NCBI RefSeq assembly: GCF_006443095.1
Contig: NZ_VFWZ01000008.1
Span: 62,001 to 126,000, forward strand
Direction: 5' to 3'
Source: Aquimarina algicola
Lineage (GTDB): Bacteria > Bacteroidota > Bacteroidia > Flavobacteriales > Flavobacteriaceae
DNA: 64,000 nt
Shown: positions 15,416-25,316 of the stretch, piece after piece
Numbering within the stretch: position 1 is the stretch's first letter
How the letters are laid out: each line of letters starts with the position of its first letter
Made by a program: the position numbers and the translations under genes
The notes under the pieces: model-generated
Told to the model about the DNA's origin: nothing
Seen by the model: the letters and a program-made list of their open reading frames with translations, nothing else
Databases searched by the model: none

Positions 15416-16009
15416 TTAACCTTCGATAATATCTGTTGTTCTTACATTTTGTATACGTTCGATTTTGGCCACTAAATCAAACGTATTGGGTTTTGCTCTT
15501 TCATCATAATAGTCAATATCTTCTGCGATACCCTTCCAATTAATGAAATAATCATTTTCAATTTTTTTAAAGTAAATACTACTTTGTCTAATAGTGACTC
15601 CAAAACCCAGGTACATAAAAATATCACTATTGTGTTGCTTCTCACCGAGAGGAACCTCAGGAATTTCAATAGTTAGCTCTTCTAAGCCATCGGAGTCTGA
15701 TAAATTGGTGGGGAACTGATACAAATTCAAAGCTGCTGTTTGAATAAAATCAAAACGCTCATTACTAACTTTATTCTGCAAACAACATTTAAGCTCAATG
15801 TCTATAAGATTTGTGGCTTTGAATTGAGACGTTTCTTTATTTTGATATAAACGAACAAAGGCTTTTTCAAACCCTGCAAAATGGAGGGTGCTATCCTGAT
15901 GATATATTTTTAAGTATTCGTTCATATATTGATTGAATTCTTCTTTTGTTTCATACAAAAGAAATAAAAACACCTCATACATACGCTCCAAATTATAAGT
16001 TGGCACCAT
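15416..16009 (-). CDS. Hypothetical protein, 197 residues
   Basis: First gene of the four-gene minus-strand cluster. Soluble, begins MVPTYNLERMYEVFLFLLYE, with alternating polar and aromatic stretches (DIFMYLGFGVTIRQSSIYFK, ENDYFINWKGIAEDIDYYDE). No motif recognised. Its start is 52 bp from the divergent TPR-AraC regulator, so the two may share control. Confidence 0.6.
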   Translation of the reverse strand: MVPTYNLERMYEVFLFLLYETKEEFNQYMNEYLKIYHQDSTLHFAGFEKAFVRLYQNKETSQFKATNLIDIELKCCLQNKVSNERFDFIQTAALNLYQFPTNLSDSDGLEELTIEIPEVPLGEKQHNSDIFMYLGFGVTIRQSSIYFKKIENDYFINWKGIAEDIDYYDERAKPNTFDLVAKIERIQNVRTTDIIEG

Positions 16010-16061
16010 TCTCTTTAAAACAATAAATTCTTAATTTGCAATTATTTTAAAAGTAGTTGTA

Positions 16062-17675
16062 ATGTTGAAGTTAGTTGCCGGTTTTTATCTCGTATTTTTT
16101 CTATGCAGCTCCGGGTATTCCCAAAACCAAGAAAATACTGTTTCTGCAAAAGAAGTGCTAGAGCGTTTAACCAAACTACAGGGTGATTCCTACAATTTGG
16201 GCGATTTTAAAAATTTCAAATTATATACTGATTCTATTTTAACTCTTGCCAAGGCTAACCAGCTTAAAGCCTATGAAATTGATGCCGTTATAAGATTAGG
16301 GGTGTATTATAATTCATTAGGCTCTTACGATACATCAATGAAATATTATTTGGAAGCGTTAGAAATCTCAAAAAATATACCGGATAGTTACAAAAAAGAG
16401 ACTATTATTTTAGTTAATCTGGGTAATGTATATAACCAAATTGAGGATCATAATAAAGCGCAAAAATCCTTTGATAAAGCATTAAAATATATTGAAGATT
16501 TTGGAGGGCCGGATGTGTATAGAATGGCTGTGTATACAGGTTTGTCTGATGCTGCTACCGGTAACAGAGATTTTAATACTGCTTTAGAATATCTTGAGAA
16601 AGCCAAAGGTATAGGCGAAAAACTAAAACGTGATGATATTATTATCAATACCTTAAACGAAATGGCAGAAAATTATCTTGAGCTAAAACAGTTTCAACAA
16701 GCATTAGCCCATAGCCAACAAGCAGAAAACTTATATACTGATAAGCAATCTATAGAACGTAGAGCCTTGAGTCTTTACCTCATGGGGGCTTCACTAGTTG
16801 GACTTGAAAATTATGAAGAGGCTGTTTTACCTTTGCAAATGGCTCAAGGTATAGCGATCTCTAACCAGTTTCTAAAAATTGAGATGGATACGTATAAGCA
16901 GCTGGCCAAAAGTTTTGAAAAATTAGGGCATTTGGAAAAAGCAAATATGCAATACAAAGGGTATATAAATGCCAAAGAAAAGTACTTACAGACACTTTCA
17001 AAAGCTAAAAGATTCGAAATAGAAAAAGAACTGGCTAAAACAGAAGTGAAATTAAAAAAGGAGAGTACATTTAAGTGGACTTCAATTTTGATAGGGATTG
17101 CTATTACTTTTATACTATTGGGAGTTTTATTGGTTTATCAGAAAAAGAAAAAACATGCAGAATTAGAAGCATATCAATTAAAGGAAGATCGGTTACTGTT
17201 ACAAGATGAAAATGAAGCGCTTAAGGCTAAAATATTAAAGCTGGTAAAAGAAAAAACTATCCCATCATTAACCCAAAATGATGACGAAAAATCTAAAAAA
17301 ACATCCTTGACTTCTGCAGAGCAAGAGCAATATGTGCAAAAGATCCTGGATTATATGGAAACCGAAAAACCCTATCTCGATCACGAAATAAAACAATCCA
17401 CACTTGCTGAACGCCTAAATATGAGTGTGCATCTTTTTTCTGAAGTATTAAATGTTTGTTTTGAAAAGAACTTTAATAATTTCATGAATTTGTATCGGGT
17501 AGATAAGGCAAAACAACTTATTAAAGATCCAGCCTTCTCAAATTACAAAATATTAGCGTTAGGTTACGAAGCCGGTTTTCCTAGTAAAACATCATTCAAC
17601 CGAGTGTTTAAAAATTTAGTAGGCCAAACTCCTTCAGAATATCGTCAACAACATTTATCAGTAGTTAATTTATAA
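16062..17675 (+). CDS. TPR - transmembrane - AraC regulator
   Basis: 537 residues. Signal-anchor at 1-20, a TPR domain at about 60-300 (LVNLGNVYNQIEDHNKAQKS and similar units), one transmembrane helix near 340-360 (WTSILIGIAITFILLGVLLV), a coiled segment and a C-terminal AraC-type double helix-turn-helix (about 430-530; LGYEAGFPSKTSFNRVFKNL). Such membrane-bound one-component regulators are typical of Bacteroidota: the periplasmic TPR part senses, the cytoplasmic part binds DNA. Divergent from the 13488-16009 cluster, which is the natural candidate target. Confidence 0.8.
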   Translation: MLKLVAGFYLVFFLCSSGYSQNQENTVSAKEVLERLTKLQGDSYNLGDFKNFKLYTDSILTLAKANQLKAYEIDAVIRLGVYYNSLGSYDTSMKYYLEALEISKNIPDSYKKETIILVNLGNVYNQIEDHNKAQKSFDKALKYIEDFGGPDVYRMAVYTGLSDAATGNRDFNTALEYLEKAKGIGEKLKRDDIIINTLNEMAENYLELKQFQQALAHSQQAENLYTDKQSIERRALSLYLMGASLVGLENYEEAVLPLQMAQGIAISNQFLKIEMDTYKQLAKSFEKLGHLEKANMQYKGYINAKEKYLQTLSKAKRFEIEKELAKTEVKLKKESTFKWTSILIGIAITFILLGVLLVYQKKKKHAELEAYQLKEDRLLLQDENEALKAKILKLVKEKTIPSLTQNDDEKSKKTSLTSAEQEQYVQKILDYMETEKPYLDHEIKQSTLAERLNMSVHLFSEVLNVCFEKNFNNFMNLYRVDKAKQLIKDPAFSNYKILALGYEAGFPSKTSFNRVFKNLVGQTPSEYRQQHLSVVNL

Positions 17676-17950
17676 AATTAATTGTGAGCAAAGCAGAATA
17701 GAGAATTATAAGACTATACGTTCCAATCTATAATTTGATACTCTTTTTTGTTTATTCTTAATTATTTTCGATTTTGTTTCTACAGCACCGCTTTATACTA
17801 TGCGAGCTTTTAGAAATGAGTTTGTACCTGGAAAAATCTGTAAAAAAATGTGTTTGAATAGCAAGTATCTTGTCTTTTTGTATATAGAATTTGCAGCAAT
17901 AGAAACTATTGAGATTATTGAAACACCTAACTACTCTTAACAAAATTATT

Positions 17951-20242
17951 ATGGGATATGACATTACCTACCATCCAATTCATAAAAAAGATATAGAAGA
18001 TCTTTATATAAATGCTTTAGAAAATAAAGAGGTTATTAAAACCGTGTGTAATACACATAACATTGAAAGCAGCTATACAGATAAGTATAAACACATTATT
18101 GAAACCGCATTAAATGTAGTGTCATCTGATTATTTTGATGCTACACACGGCTACTATATTGCCAATATCCATGGATTACTACATCAATACTACTATATCC
18201 GAGGAGGTGCTTTTTCTTTTTTATTCGATTACTATCCAAAGTATAAAGCCTATACGCTACCTTGGAAAAGCTTGTTGCCTGATTTTGACTTTAAGCAGCG
18301 TATCGCTAATAAGATTAATACTAATTTCAGTTCTGGGGTTTATATTTCTGTAGAAGGAGTTAAAAAATTACTAGATGATTACAATACAAACCCAGTTGTA
18401 AAAACCGAATTAGATTGTCATTTTTCGGATGGTAGGATTACAGTGTTTTTAAAAGCACTAGAAGCAGCCAAATCTCAAAATAGAGGACTACTAGAAGCCA
18501 CAGAGGTCATCGAGCCAAATCCTTTAGACTTAACTAAAAGCACTTGTTATTCTGATATTAGAAATGCGTTTCCAGAAGGAATTGAACTGTATCAAGCTAC
18601 TTCAAAGCATCAGGTCTCGGAGGTATTAGAAAATAATAATGATAGTGTACAAAAAGATAAAATTGATAATCTGGAGAGCAATTACAGAATGATTATCACT
18701 ACTTTTTTTGATAATTTGAATTCACAATTAAATCCCGAACACTATTTTGACATATTACGTACACAATATCCCTATACATATAAAATTGATTTTGTAATAG
18801 GTTGGGGGTATTTGGAGCTAAATAAAACAAATTTAGCTATTGAATATTTTAAAAAAGTCATTACCTCTGGCAAAGACAATTTTTACATATATCATTTATT
18901 AGGTGATGCCTATACACAAGCTAGAGACTATGAGAATGCCATAAAATCTTATCAAAAGAGTTTGGTGTTATATCCCTTTTATGAGCTAAATCACATTAGA
19001 ATAGGTGATATTTATGAATATAAGCAACAATGGGAAAATGCAAAAACAGCTTATAAAAATGCTATTGATATAAATCCAGGCAAGCCAGAATATTTTAATA
19101 ACCTAGGTGTGTATTTGACGAAGTTAAACGACAAGAAAACAGCTATTGCCTATTACCAAAAGGCGGTTGCTATGAAGCCTACTTATTACGATGCTAATAA
19201 AAATTTAGCTTGGGAGTTCTTTAAAGTCAATGCATTAGAACAATCTAAAAACATTTGTCAGGAGGCTATTAAAAACTTAGATAAAAAAGGCCCATTTTAT
19301 GACCTTTTAGGTAGAATTGCAGAAAGAGAAAATGATCACAATAATGCTATTGATTACTATACAATAGCAATCAAAAATTATCCTTATCAACCAGAACCCT
19401 ATTGTAGTTTAATGCTTATTTATCAAAACAAAGGACAACATAAAGAAGCATTAGTATTGATCAATAATTGTATTGATAAGAATCCATATTATGCTTTTGG
19501 ATTTTATAGAAGAGCTAAGTTATATAGCAAGTTAAAGCAATTTGAAAATAGTAAAAACGATTATCTTAAAGCAATAGAGTTGGGAGACTTAACTGCGAAT
19601 ACGTACACAAGTTTAGGGTATGTATATGCCGTAGGCTTTAAAGATTCTCGTAATGCAATAGAGGCCTATAATAATGCATTGAAATTAGACCCGAATTATG
19701 AAATGGCCTATACAAATATGGCTAGTGAATATTGGCTATTAGGAGAACAAGAAAAAGCAATACAATGTTTAGAAAAGCTGATAGCCAGACAACCAAATTG
19801 TGAAATTGCCTTATTAAACAAAGGGATATACCAAAGAAAGTTAAAACGTTACAAAGAATCCACAGATGCATTTCATACAGTATTGAAATACAATCCTAAT
19901 CATATAAAGGCACTTATTAATTGTGCTTATAATTTTTATAATAGTAAACTTTATAAAGAAGCAATATCCTATTTTGAGAAAGTTATAGCGTTAGACGTCA
20001 ACTATTTTAACGCCTATAATTATATGGCATTAGCATATTACTATTTAGAAAACGATATCAAAGCTATTGAGTGTTATACAGAGGCAATACGGATCAACCC
20101 CAACAAAGAGTCTTTACATTTTAATAGAGGTTTATGCTATGAACATTTAAAAAAATACGAAGCAGCAAAGCTCGATTATGAAAAAGAATTAACAATTAAT
20201 CCAGCTCATGAAAAAGCGAAAAAAAGATTAATTAATTTGTAA
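17951..20242 (+). CDS. Long TPR protein with MGYDITYHPI-type N-terminal domain
   Basis: 763 residues from the ATG at 17951 (MGYDITYHPIHKKDI). The frame is open from 17909, but the conserved-looking start and the extent of a decayed copy at 21557 favour 17951. Residues 1-230 are a distinct domain with IRGGAFSFLFDYYP and KSLLPDFDFKQRI; residues about 270-760 are roughly 14 TPR units (INPGKPEYFNNLGVYLTKLN, INPNKESLHFNRGLCYEHLK). No signal peptide, so cytoplasmic. TPRs mediate protein binding; the role is unknown, but neighbours suggest a toxin-associated function. Confidence 0.7.
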   Translation: MGYDITYHPIHKKDIEDLYINALENKEVIKTVCNTHNIESSYTDKYKHIIETALNVVSSDYFDATHGYYIANIHGLLHQYYYIRGGAFSFLFDYYPKYKAYTLPWKSLLPDFDFKQRIANKINTNFSSGVYISVEGVKKLLDDYNTNPVVKTELDCHFSDGRITVFLKALEAAKSQNRGLLEATEVIEPNPLDLTKSTCYSDIRNAFPEGIELYQATSKHQVSEVLENNNDSVQKDKIDNLESNYRMIITTFFDNLNSQLNPEHYFDILRTQYPYTYKIDFVIGWGYLELNKTNLAIEYFKKVITSGKDNFYIYHLLGDAYTQARDYENAIKSYQKSLVLYPFYELNHIRIGDIYEYKQQWENAKTAYKNAIDINPGKPEYFNNLGVYLTKLNDKKTAIAYYQKAVAMKPTYYDANKNLAWEFFKVNALEQSKNICQEAIKNLDKKGPFYDLLGRIAERENDHNNAIDYYTIAIKNYPYQPEPYCSLMLIYQNKGQHKEALVLINNCIDKNPYYAFGFYRRAKLYSKLKQFENSKNDYLKAIELGDLTANTYTSLGYVYAVGFKDSRNAIEAYNNALKLDPNYEMAYTNMASEYWLLGEQEKAIQCLEKLIARQPNCEIALLNKGIYQRKLKRYKESTDAFHTVLKYNPNHIKALINCAYNFYNSKLYKEAISYFEKVIALDVNYFNAYNYMALAYYYLENDIKAIECYTEAIRINPNKESLHFNRGLCYEHLKKYEAAKLDYEKELTINPAHEKAKKRLINL

Positions 20243-20339
20243 AAGTAAAACTAGAATCTAAATAATATTGAAGTAATCATAATAAAAAATTATAGTAACT
20301 CTTAAAAGGAAGAATTCAACACTAGTTTTTAGAACCATG

Positions 20340-20610
20340 AATCTATATAAATGTTAGAATGATTGAGTGTAGAAGATATGTTATCACTAATAAAAGAGAG
20401 ATTAAAAACACCTTAATTTTTCATTCAGATAAAGGTACTCAATATGTTACTAAAGAATTTAGTGAAAAGGTAAAAAATAACATACAAATTATTTAATCGA
20501 TTAACGAAAAAACCCTGTTTTCTGGGTCAAATTTATTAAGAAGATCGATTACTTTTGGTCAAAGCTGGATCACGTATTTAAAATTTTATAATAGCATTTT
20601 GATGTATGAT
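20340..20610 (+). pseudogene. IS3-family transposase relic
   Basis: A frame with stops reads TLIFHSDKGTQYVTKEFSEK, which matches the rve/integrase core of IS3 OrfB (LIFHSDRGSQYAS.EF), preceded by MIECRRYVITNKREIKN and followed by a decayed QS-N-EK block. Only this short stretch is recognisable; no inverted repeats or target duplications are visible. The rest of the 20243-20771 spacer is featureless AT-rich DNA. Confidence 0.65.
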
Positions 20611-20771
20611 AAAATAGATACTTTGATCTTTTTAATGTAATCGTAAAATTGATACAATTATATTGATAATTAAGCAAAGTATTAGTGTTTACAGTAGCTC
20701 AAAAAGAATAGATTTTTCAATGCATCATTCATTTGAAAGAGAACTTTTATAATCTAAATAACAATAATAAG

Positions 20772-21491
20772 ATGAAAAATACTACAAGTAAGAATAAACG
20801 TAAAGATAAAGAATCACAAATTGTGTCAAAAAAACAACAAACAACACTAAAAAACATTTGTTGTTTTTTTCTCTTTTTAGTTTTTGTTATGCTAACAAGT
20901 TGTAAAGAAGAATTTAACCAATTCGATTGGGGTCTTGTAGAAAAAAATGGTGTCTACCTTAACAAGTTTTTTGATTTTTCATTTCCCGTACCAGAAGGAT
21001 ATAGTTATGATGACAAGCACAGCAAGTATTGGCATGAAGATACAGGAGAAGGAATACCATGGGATGAAAATCTTTATGAGAATAAAATAAGAGCTCTAAA
21101 TGTACCCCAAAACATAAAAACCACAGGAATATTTCTGTTAGAAAAAGAAGAGGCTCTAGTGACTAAGAAACCAAAGATTTTCTTTTTTGTAGAAAATACT
21201 GCATTTATCAATGAAGATAATATTACAGAAATCAAAAATTATCTAGAGTACACAAAAAAAGATGCTCAGAGTAATCCTAGTATAGAATTAGCAAGTGAAG
21301 ATTTTACTAAAACCAAGCTAGATGGAGAGACCTTTTATAAAATTGATGCCACATTTAAAAATGAGGATGTTGAATATCACAGATATTTTATTAGCCTAAA
21401 AAAAGGATTTGGTTTTGGTATTTTACTAAAAGGTAACTCAAAAGAAGATCTCAATGAGTTAGAACGAGTACTTGATGATATTGATTTTTGA
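20772..21491 (+). CDS. Lipoprotein, unknown function
   Basis: 239 residues from the ATG at 20772. A long basic N-terminus precedes a hydrophobic stretch FFLFLVFVMLTSC with the lipobox cysteine near residue 44. The mature part is acidic and aromatic (FFDFSFPVPEGYSYDDKHSK, EGIPWDENLYENKI) with a C-terminal alpha/beta-looking segment (FYKIDATFKNEDVEYHRYFI). The frame is open upstream to 20733. It sits between the TPR gene and its decayed copy. No family recognised. Confidence 0.6.
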   Translation: MKNTTSKNKRKDKESQIVSKKQQTTLKNICCFFLFLVFVMLTSCKEEFNQFDWGLVEKNGVYLNKFFDFSFPVPEGYSYDDKHSKYWHEDTGEGIPWDENLYENKIRALNVPQNIKTTGIFLLEKEEALVTKKPKIFFFVENTAFINEDNITEIKNYLEYTKKDAQSNPSIELASEDFTKTKLDGETFYKIDATFKNEDVEYHRYFISLKKGFGFGILLKGNSKEDLNELERVLDDIDF

Positions 21492-21556
21492 AATATAAAA
21501 ATGGATTAATATTCGTCTAATAACCTAGTAAATGAAATTATTTAAATAGAATACTT

Positions 21557-21819
21557 CATAAAAAAGGTATAGAAGATTCTTATATAAATGCTTTAGAAAA
21601 TAAAGAGGTTACTGAAACCGCTTTATATAGTGTCAATTATTTTGATGCTACACAAGGTTAGTATATTTCCAATATCTATAGATTATTACATCAATACTAT
21701 TGTATTTGCGGAGGTACATTTTTTTATTCGATTATTACCCAACAAAGTATGACTCTTATACAATCCTTTGAAAAGGCTTGTTGCCTAATTTTGACTTTAA
21801 GCAGTGTATAGCTAACAAG
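21557..21819 (+). pseudogene. Decayed copy of the TPR-protein N-terminal domain
   Basis: The sequence follows 17981-18315 closely, with point changes, several stop codons and about 70 bp lost. Conserved blocks include TATATAAATGCTTTAGAAAA, TTATTTTGATGCTACACA and TTTTGACTTTAAGCAG. Only the first domain is present, no TPR part. It shows that this domain was once duplicated here. Confidence 0.85.
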
Positions 21820-21927
21820 TTTTAATTAATTTGTAAATTCCTGTGAAATTGCTTCTTCTTCCTGATGAAGGGAACTTTAAAGCAGTTTTTGTAATAAGTA
21901 TTATGTAAAAGGAGTATAGAAAACAAT

Positions 21928-22728
21928 TTATAATAGCTTATTGAAAAATCGTAAAGTATCTTTTACATGGTTTATCCAATACACCCACTCATGCTTTCCG
22001 GAGAATTCTTTGTATTCGTGAGAGATACATTCAAGAACTAATTCTTCATGTAATGTTCTGTTATGTGTAATTAATGCATCATCTATTCCACAATCAAACC
22101 TAAAAGCGGGTAAAAGAGTTTTATTTCTTTTCATAAGGCTTAGAATGGATTCGTATTCGAAATTTTCTTGCTTATAATCTTCTAAACTTTCTTCTACAAA
22201 CAAAGTCATTTGTGAAATATCTGTAATAGAACTATGACCCGAAAATCCTTTAAAGAGTTTGGGATATTTAGCTCCAATCCTTAAAGCTCCATAACCTCCC
22301 ATAGAGAGTCCACCTATAAAAATTGGAGAATTATCATTTACTTCTTCTATATTCTCTTTTACAGCATTAATCACATCTTCTACAATCCATTTTTCAAAAT
22401 TATACGAATTGTGGGGTAAATAAGCTGAACCATCTCCCCATAAGCCATCTGAAGGCATCGCTATTAACATGGGAGCGATTTCTTTCTGATTGATCATCTC
22501 ATTTGCAGTTTTATGGACACCTCCTTTTTGCGACCAAATCCAAGCGCTGCCATATACACCATGTAATAAAATAACCAAAGGAACATTAGCCGGTAAATTA
22601 AGTTTGGGTACGTATAGGCATATATCTCCACGACCTTTTAAATTTTGCGTTTTTACGGTAATGAATCTTAGGTTGTCCGATTCAAATTGTGGGTCTGAGA
22701 TTTCTGTTGTCCTAAACTTTGAATCCAT
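21928..22728 (-). CDS. Esterase D / S-formylglutathione-hydrolase-like esterase
   Basis: 266 residues, alpha/beta-hydrolase fold of the putative esterase family (PF00756). Seen: VILLHGVYGS (oxyanion region), nucleophile elbow GGLSMGGYGALR with Ser142, and C-terminal FDCGIDDAL and GKHEWVYW carrying the expected Asp and His. No signal peptide. It starts 1 bp after the GH2 gene and is the last gene of the P450 operon. Inference: it removes an acyl group from an algal sugar or, as relatives do, hydrolyses a formyl thioester made during formaldehyde disposal. Confidence 0.8.
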   Translation of the reverse strand: MDSKFRTTEISDPQFESDNLRFITVKTQNLKGRGDICLYVPKLNLPANVPLVILLHGVYGSAWIWSQKGGVHKTANEMINQKEIAPMLIAMPSDGLWGDGSAYLPHNSYNFEKWIVEDVINAVKENIEEVNDNSPIFIGGLSMGGYGALRIGAKYPKLFKGFSGHSSITDISQMTLFVEESLEDYKQENFEYESILSLMKRNKTLLPAFRFDCGIDDALITHNRTLHEELVLECISHEYKEFSGKHEWVYWINHVKDTLRFFNKLL

Positions 22729-22729
22729 A

Positions 22730-25267
22730 TTACTTCACTACTAATTCAGTATTTATAGCTTCTGAATTCCCAGATGTAACCTTAATATTCACTGTACCTT
22801 TATCAATAGATTTTATATAAACAACAGCTTTTCCGTTTAAAAATTTACGCTCTGGTTTTGATAGATTTTGTAGGTTCATTGGGTCACCATTACCCGAAGC
22901 TAAAAACCTTGCAGCACCCGAAACTTCAATTTGCATATTTTCATTATAATTAGGGCAAAGATTCCCATTTTTATCTACTACAGAAACTTGGTATACCCCA
23001 GCTTGTCCTTGCTTTATACTATTTAGCTCTGGCATTATTTTTATTTGGCTCGGTTTATCAGCTGTAACAATAGTTTTTTCTGCAACTTTTTCGTTTTTTG
23101 CATTATATGCAACTACTTTGAGTGTTCCATACTCATACATCACATTTTCCCAAACGATAGAATAGGCCTTCACTTGATTAAAAGAGGTTCCTCCATTAAT
23201 TTCAATATTAATATCATCTGATAAAAAATCAGGTTTTAAAGGTTTTTCTTTACCCTTCACTCCATAACTTTTTCCGTTTATAAATAATTCTGCTTTTTCA
23301 AAATTTGTATGACATATTACAGGTATTTTTTTGCCCTTCATTTTTGGTAATGTCCAATGTGGCAATACATGTAGTACATCTTTTTCTTTATTCCATTGGC
23401 TTTGATATAAGTAAAATTTATCTTTTTCTAAGCCTACCATATCAATAGGAGCAAAATAAGAACTACGCCCTTGTGCATTATTGTAAGGAGAGGGTTCGCC
23501 TAGATAATCATATCCTGTCCAAACAAATTCTCCATAAACAAAAGGGTTATAGTCTTGAGCTGCAAATTCTTTATAAGGTGAATATCCCCAAGGTACACTA
23601 GTGTTTTCATAATTACCTGGGTGACCATCTTTATATAAATTCTTATCTGCATACCGTCCTTTTTTATCTTGTTGATGGTCATAGATTACAGGAAATTTAT
23701 ACGCCCCACGCACACTCAATGATCCTCCGGTTTCACTTGCATAAAATTTTAAATTTGGATACAACTCTCTTATTTTGTGATAAATTCCTGCTCTGTAATT
23801 AAAGCCTGCAACATCTACTGTTTGTGCCATCCCGTATTTTAAACTATTAACCACTTTACTAAATCCAACAGTTGTAGCTCTGGTAGTATCTATTTTTTTT
23901 ACAATATCATTTAAAAATTTACATCGATTTTTTGGGTCTCCGTTGAATTGTTCCTGTACCTCATTACCTAAACTCCACATAATAACTGATGGGTGGTTTC
24001 GATCCCTTAACACTGTGTTTGTTATGTCTTTTTGAGCCCATTTATCAAAATACTTTCCATAGCCATTGTCTGTTTTATTTATTTCCCATTCATCAAAAGC
24101 TTCATCTATAACCAGAATACCTTCGGCATCACAAATATCTAATGCCTCAGGGGCAGGAGGGTTATGAGAAAAACGAATTGCATTAACCCCCATTTCTTTT
24201 AGCTTTTTGACTTGACGCAAGAATAGTTCTGGATAAAAAGCGGCACCTACTGGTCCTAGATCATGATGCATATTTACACCTTGAAAACTTATTTTTTTAT
24301 CATTTAAATAGAAGCCATTCAATTCAAAGCGAATACTTCTTATCCCAAAAGGTGTGGTATACTTATCTATAATCGTCTCTTCTTTTAAGAGAGTTGTCTC
24401 CAGTTGATACAACTGAGGGGTTTTGAGACTCCATAATTCTGGTTTTTTTATGATTAAATCTTGGCTGATCTTTGTTGAAGAATTAAGCGTTACTTTAGTT
24501 GTTTTGATTACAGATATATTTCCTTTAGGATCAATTATTTTATTTTCTAAGGTATAATCACCATTTCCAACAAGTTCTAATTCTACATCTACTTTGGCCT
24601 TTTTTGAAGAAATTTCAGGAGTGGTTACAAATGTACCCCAGGTTTTTATATGTGTTTTTGATGTTTTGACAAGTGTTACTTTTCTATACAAACCTGCACC
24701 CGGATACCAACGAGACTGACCTGGGAAATTTTCTAACCGAACGGCTATAAGATTATCTCCCTGATTTAAGAAAGAGGTAATATCAAAGTAAAAGGAGACA
24801 TATCCATTGGGTCTTTCGCCTACAAATTTTCCATTTACATATACTTTTGTATTACTCATCGCTCCATCAAAAGATAATTCTACTCTTTCTTTGGCTTCTT
24901 GCTCTGTAATACGAAAATGAGTTCTATACCAACCGACCCCTACGTAGGGTAACGCTCCGGTTCTTCCTGTACGATACTTAGGTTTTTTGTCTCCATCCTG
25001 AACGACCTTGGTTAGTTGGAGATCATTTTTAAAATTAAAGTCTCCTAATATCGCCCAGTCATGAGGTAACGTTATATTTTCCCAATCCTGATCATCAAAG
25101 TCAATAAAAGGAGTAGCTCCAGAATCTTCATGAGAGAACTTCCAATCCTTTAATAATTCTACCTTTCTTCTTTGTGATTGCATAGAAAATGAAAGAGAAA
25201 GGATTAGTATGAGAATTAATGTTCTATGTTTTTTTGTAAGGTTATGTTGTATGTTTTTGAATATCAT
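22730..25267 (-). CDS. GH2 beta-galactosidase-type glycosidase, exported
   Basis: 845 residues from the ATG at 25267; the frame is open to 25345, but the later start gives a proper signal peptide (RTLILILILSLSFSMQSQ). Domain order: jelly-roll sugar-binding (about 30-190), Ig-like (200-310), TIM barrel (320-600) with acid/base Glu436 in WSLGNE and nucleophile Glu512 in YASETGG, then DUF4982-type and Ig-like C-terminal domains. Inference: periplasmic release of galactose or 6-O-methylgalactose from agar/porphyran oligosaccharides, feeding the P450 system of the same operon. Confidence 0.88.
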   Translation of the reverse strand: MIFKNIQHNLTKKHRTLILILILSLSFSMQSQRRKVELLKDWKFSHEDSGATPFIDFDDQDWENITLPHDWAILGDFNFKNDLQLTKVVQDGDKKPKYRTGRTGALPYVGVGWYRTHFRITEQEAKERVELSFDGAMSNTKVYVNGKFVGERPNGYVSFYFDITSFLNQGDNLIAVRLENFPGQSRWYPGAGLYRKVTLVKTSKTHIKTWGTFVTTPEISSKKAKVDVELELVGNGDYTLENKIIDPKGNISVIKTTKVTLNSSTKISQDLIIKKPELWSLKTPQLYQLETTLLKEETIIDKYTTPFGIRSIRFELNGFYLNDKKISFQGVNMHHDLGPVGAAFYPELFLRQVKKLKEMGVNAIRFSHNPPAPEALDICDAEGILVIDEAFDEWEINKTDNGYGKYFDKWAQKDITNTVLRDRNHPSVIMWSLGNEVQEQFNGDPKNRCKFLNDIVKKIDTTRATTVGFSKVVNSLKYGMAQTVDVAGFNYRAGIYHKIRELYPNLKFYASETGGSLSVRGAYKFPVIYDHQQDKKGRYADKNLYKDGHPGNYENTSVPWGYSPYKEFAAQDYNPFVYGEFVWTGYDYLGEPSPYNNAQGRSSYFAPIDMVGLEKDKFYLYQSQWNKEKDVLHVLPHWTLPKMKGKKIPVICHTNFEKAELFINGKSYGVKGKEKPLKPDFLSDDINIEINGGTSFNQVKAYSIVWENVMYEYGTLKVVAYNAKNEKVAEKTIVTADKPSQIKIMPELNSIKQGQAGVYQVSVVDKNGNLCPNYNENMQIEVSGAARFLASGNGDPMNLQNLSKPERKFLNGKAVVYIKSIDKGTVNIKVTSGNSEAINTELVVK

Positions 25268-25316
25268 TTTTACTTTTTTTATATAGCTGTAGACTATTAT
25301 AATTTGAACCATCATT

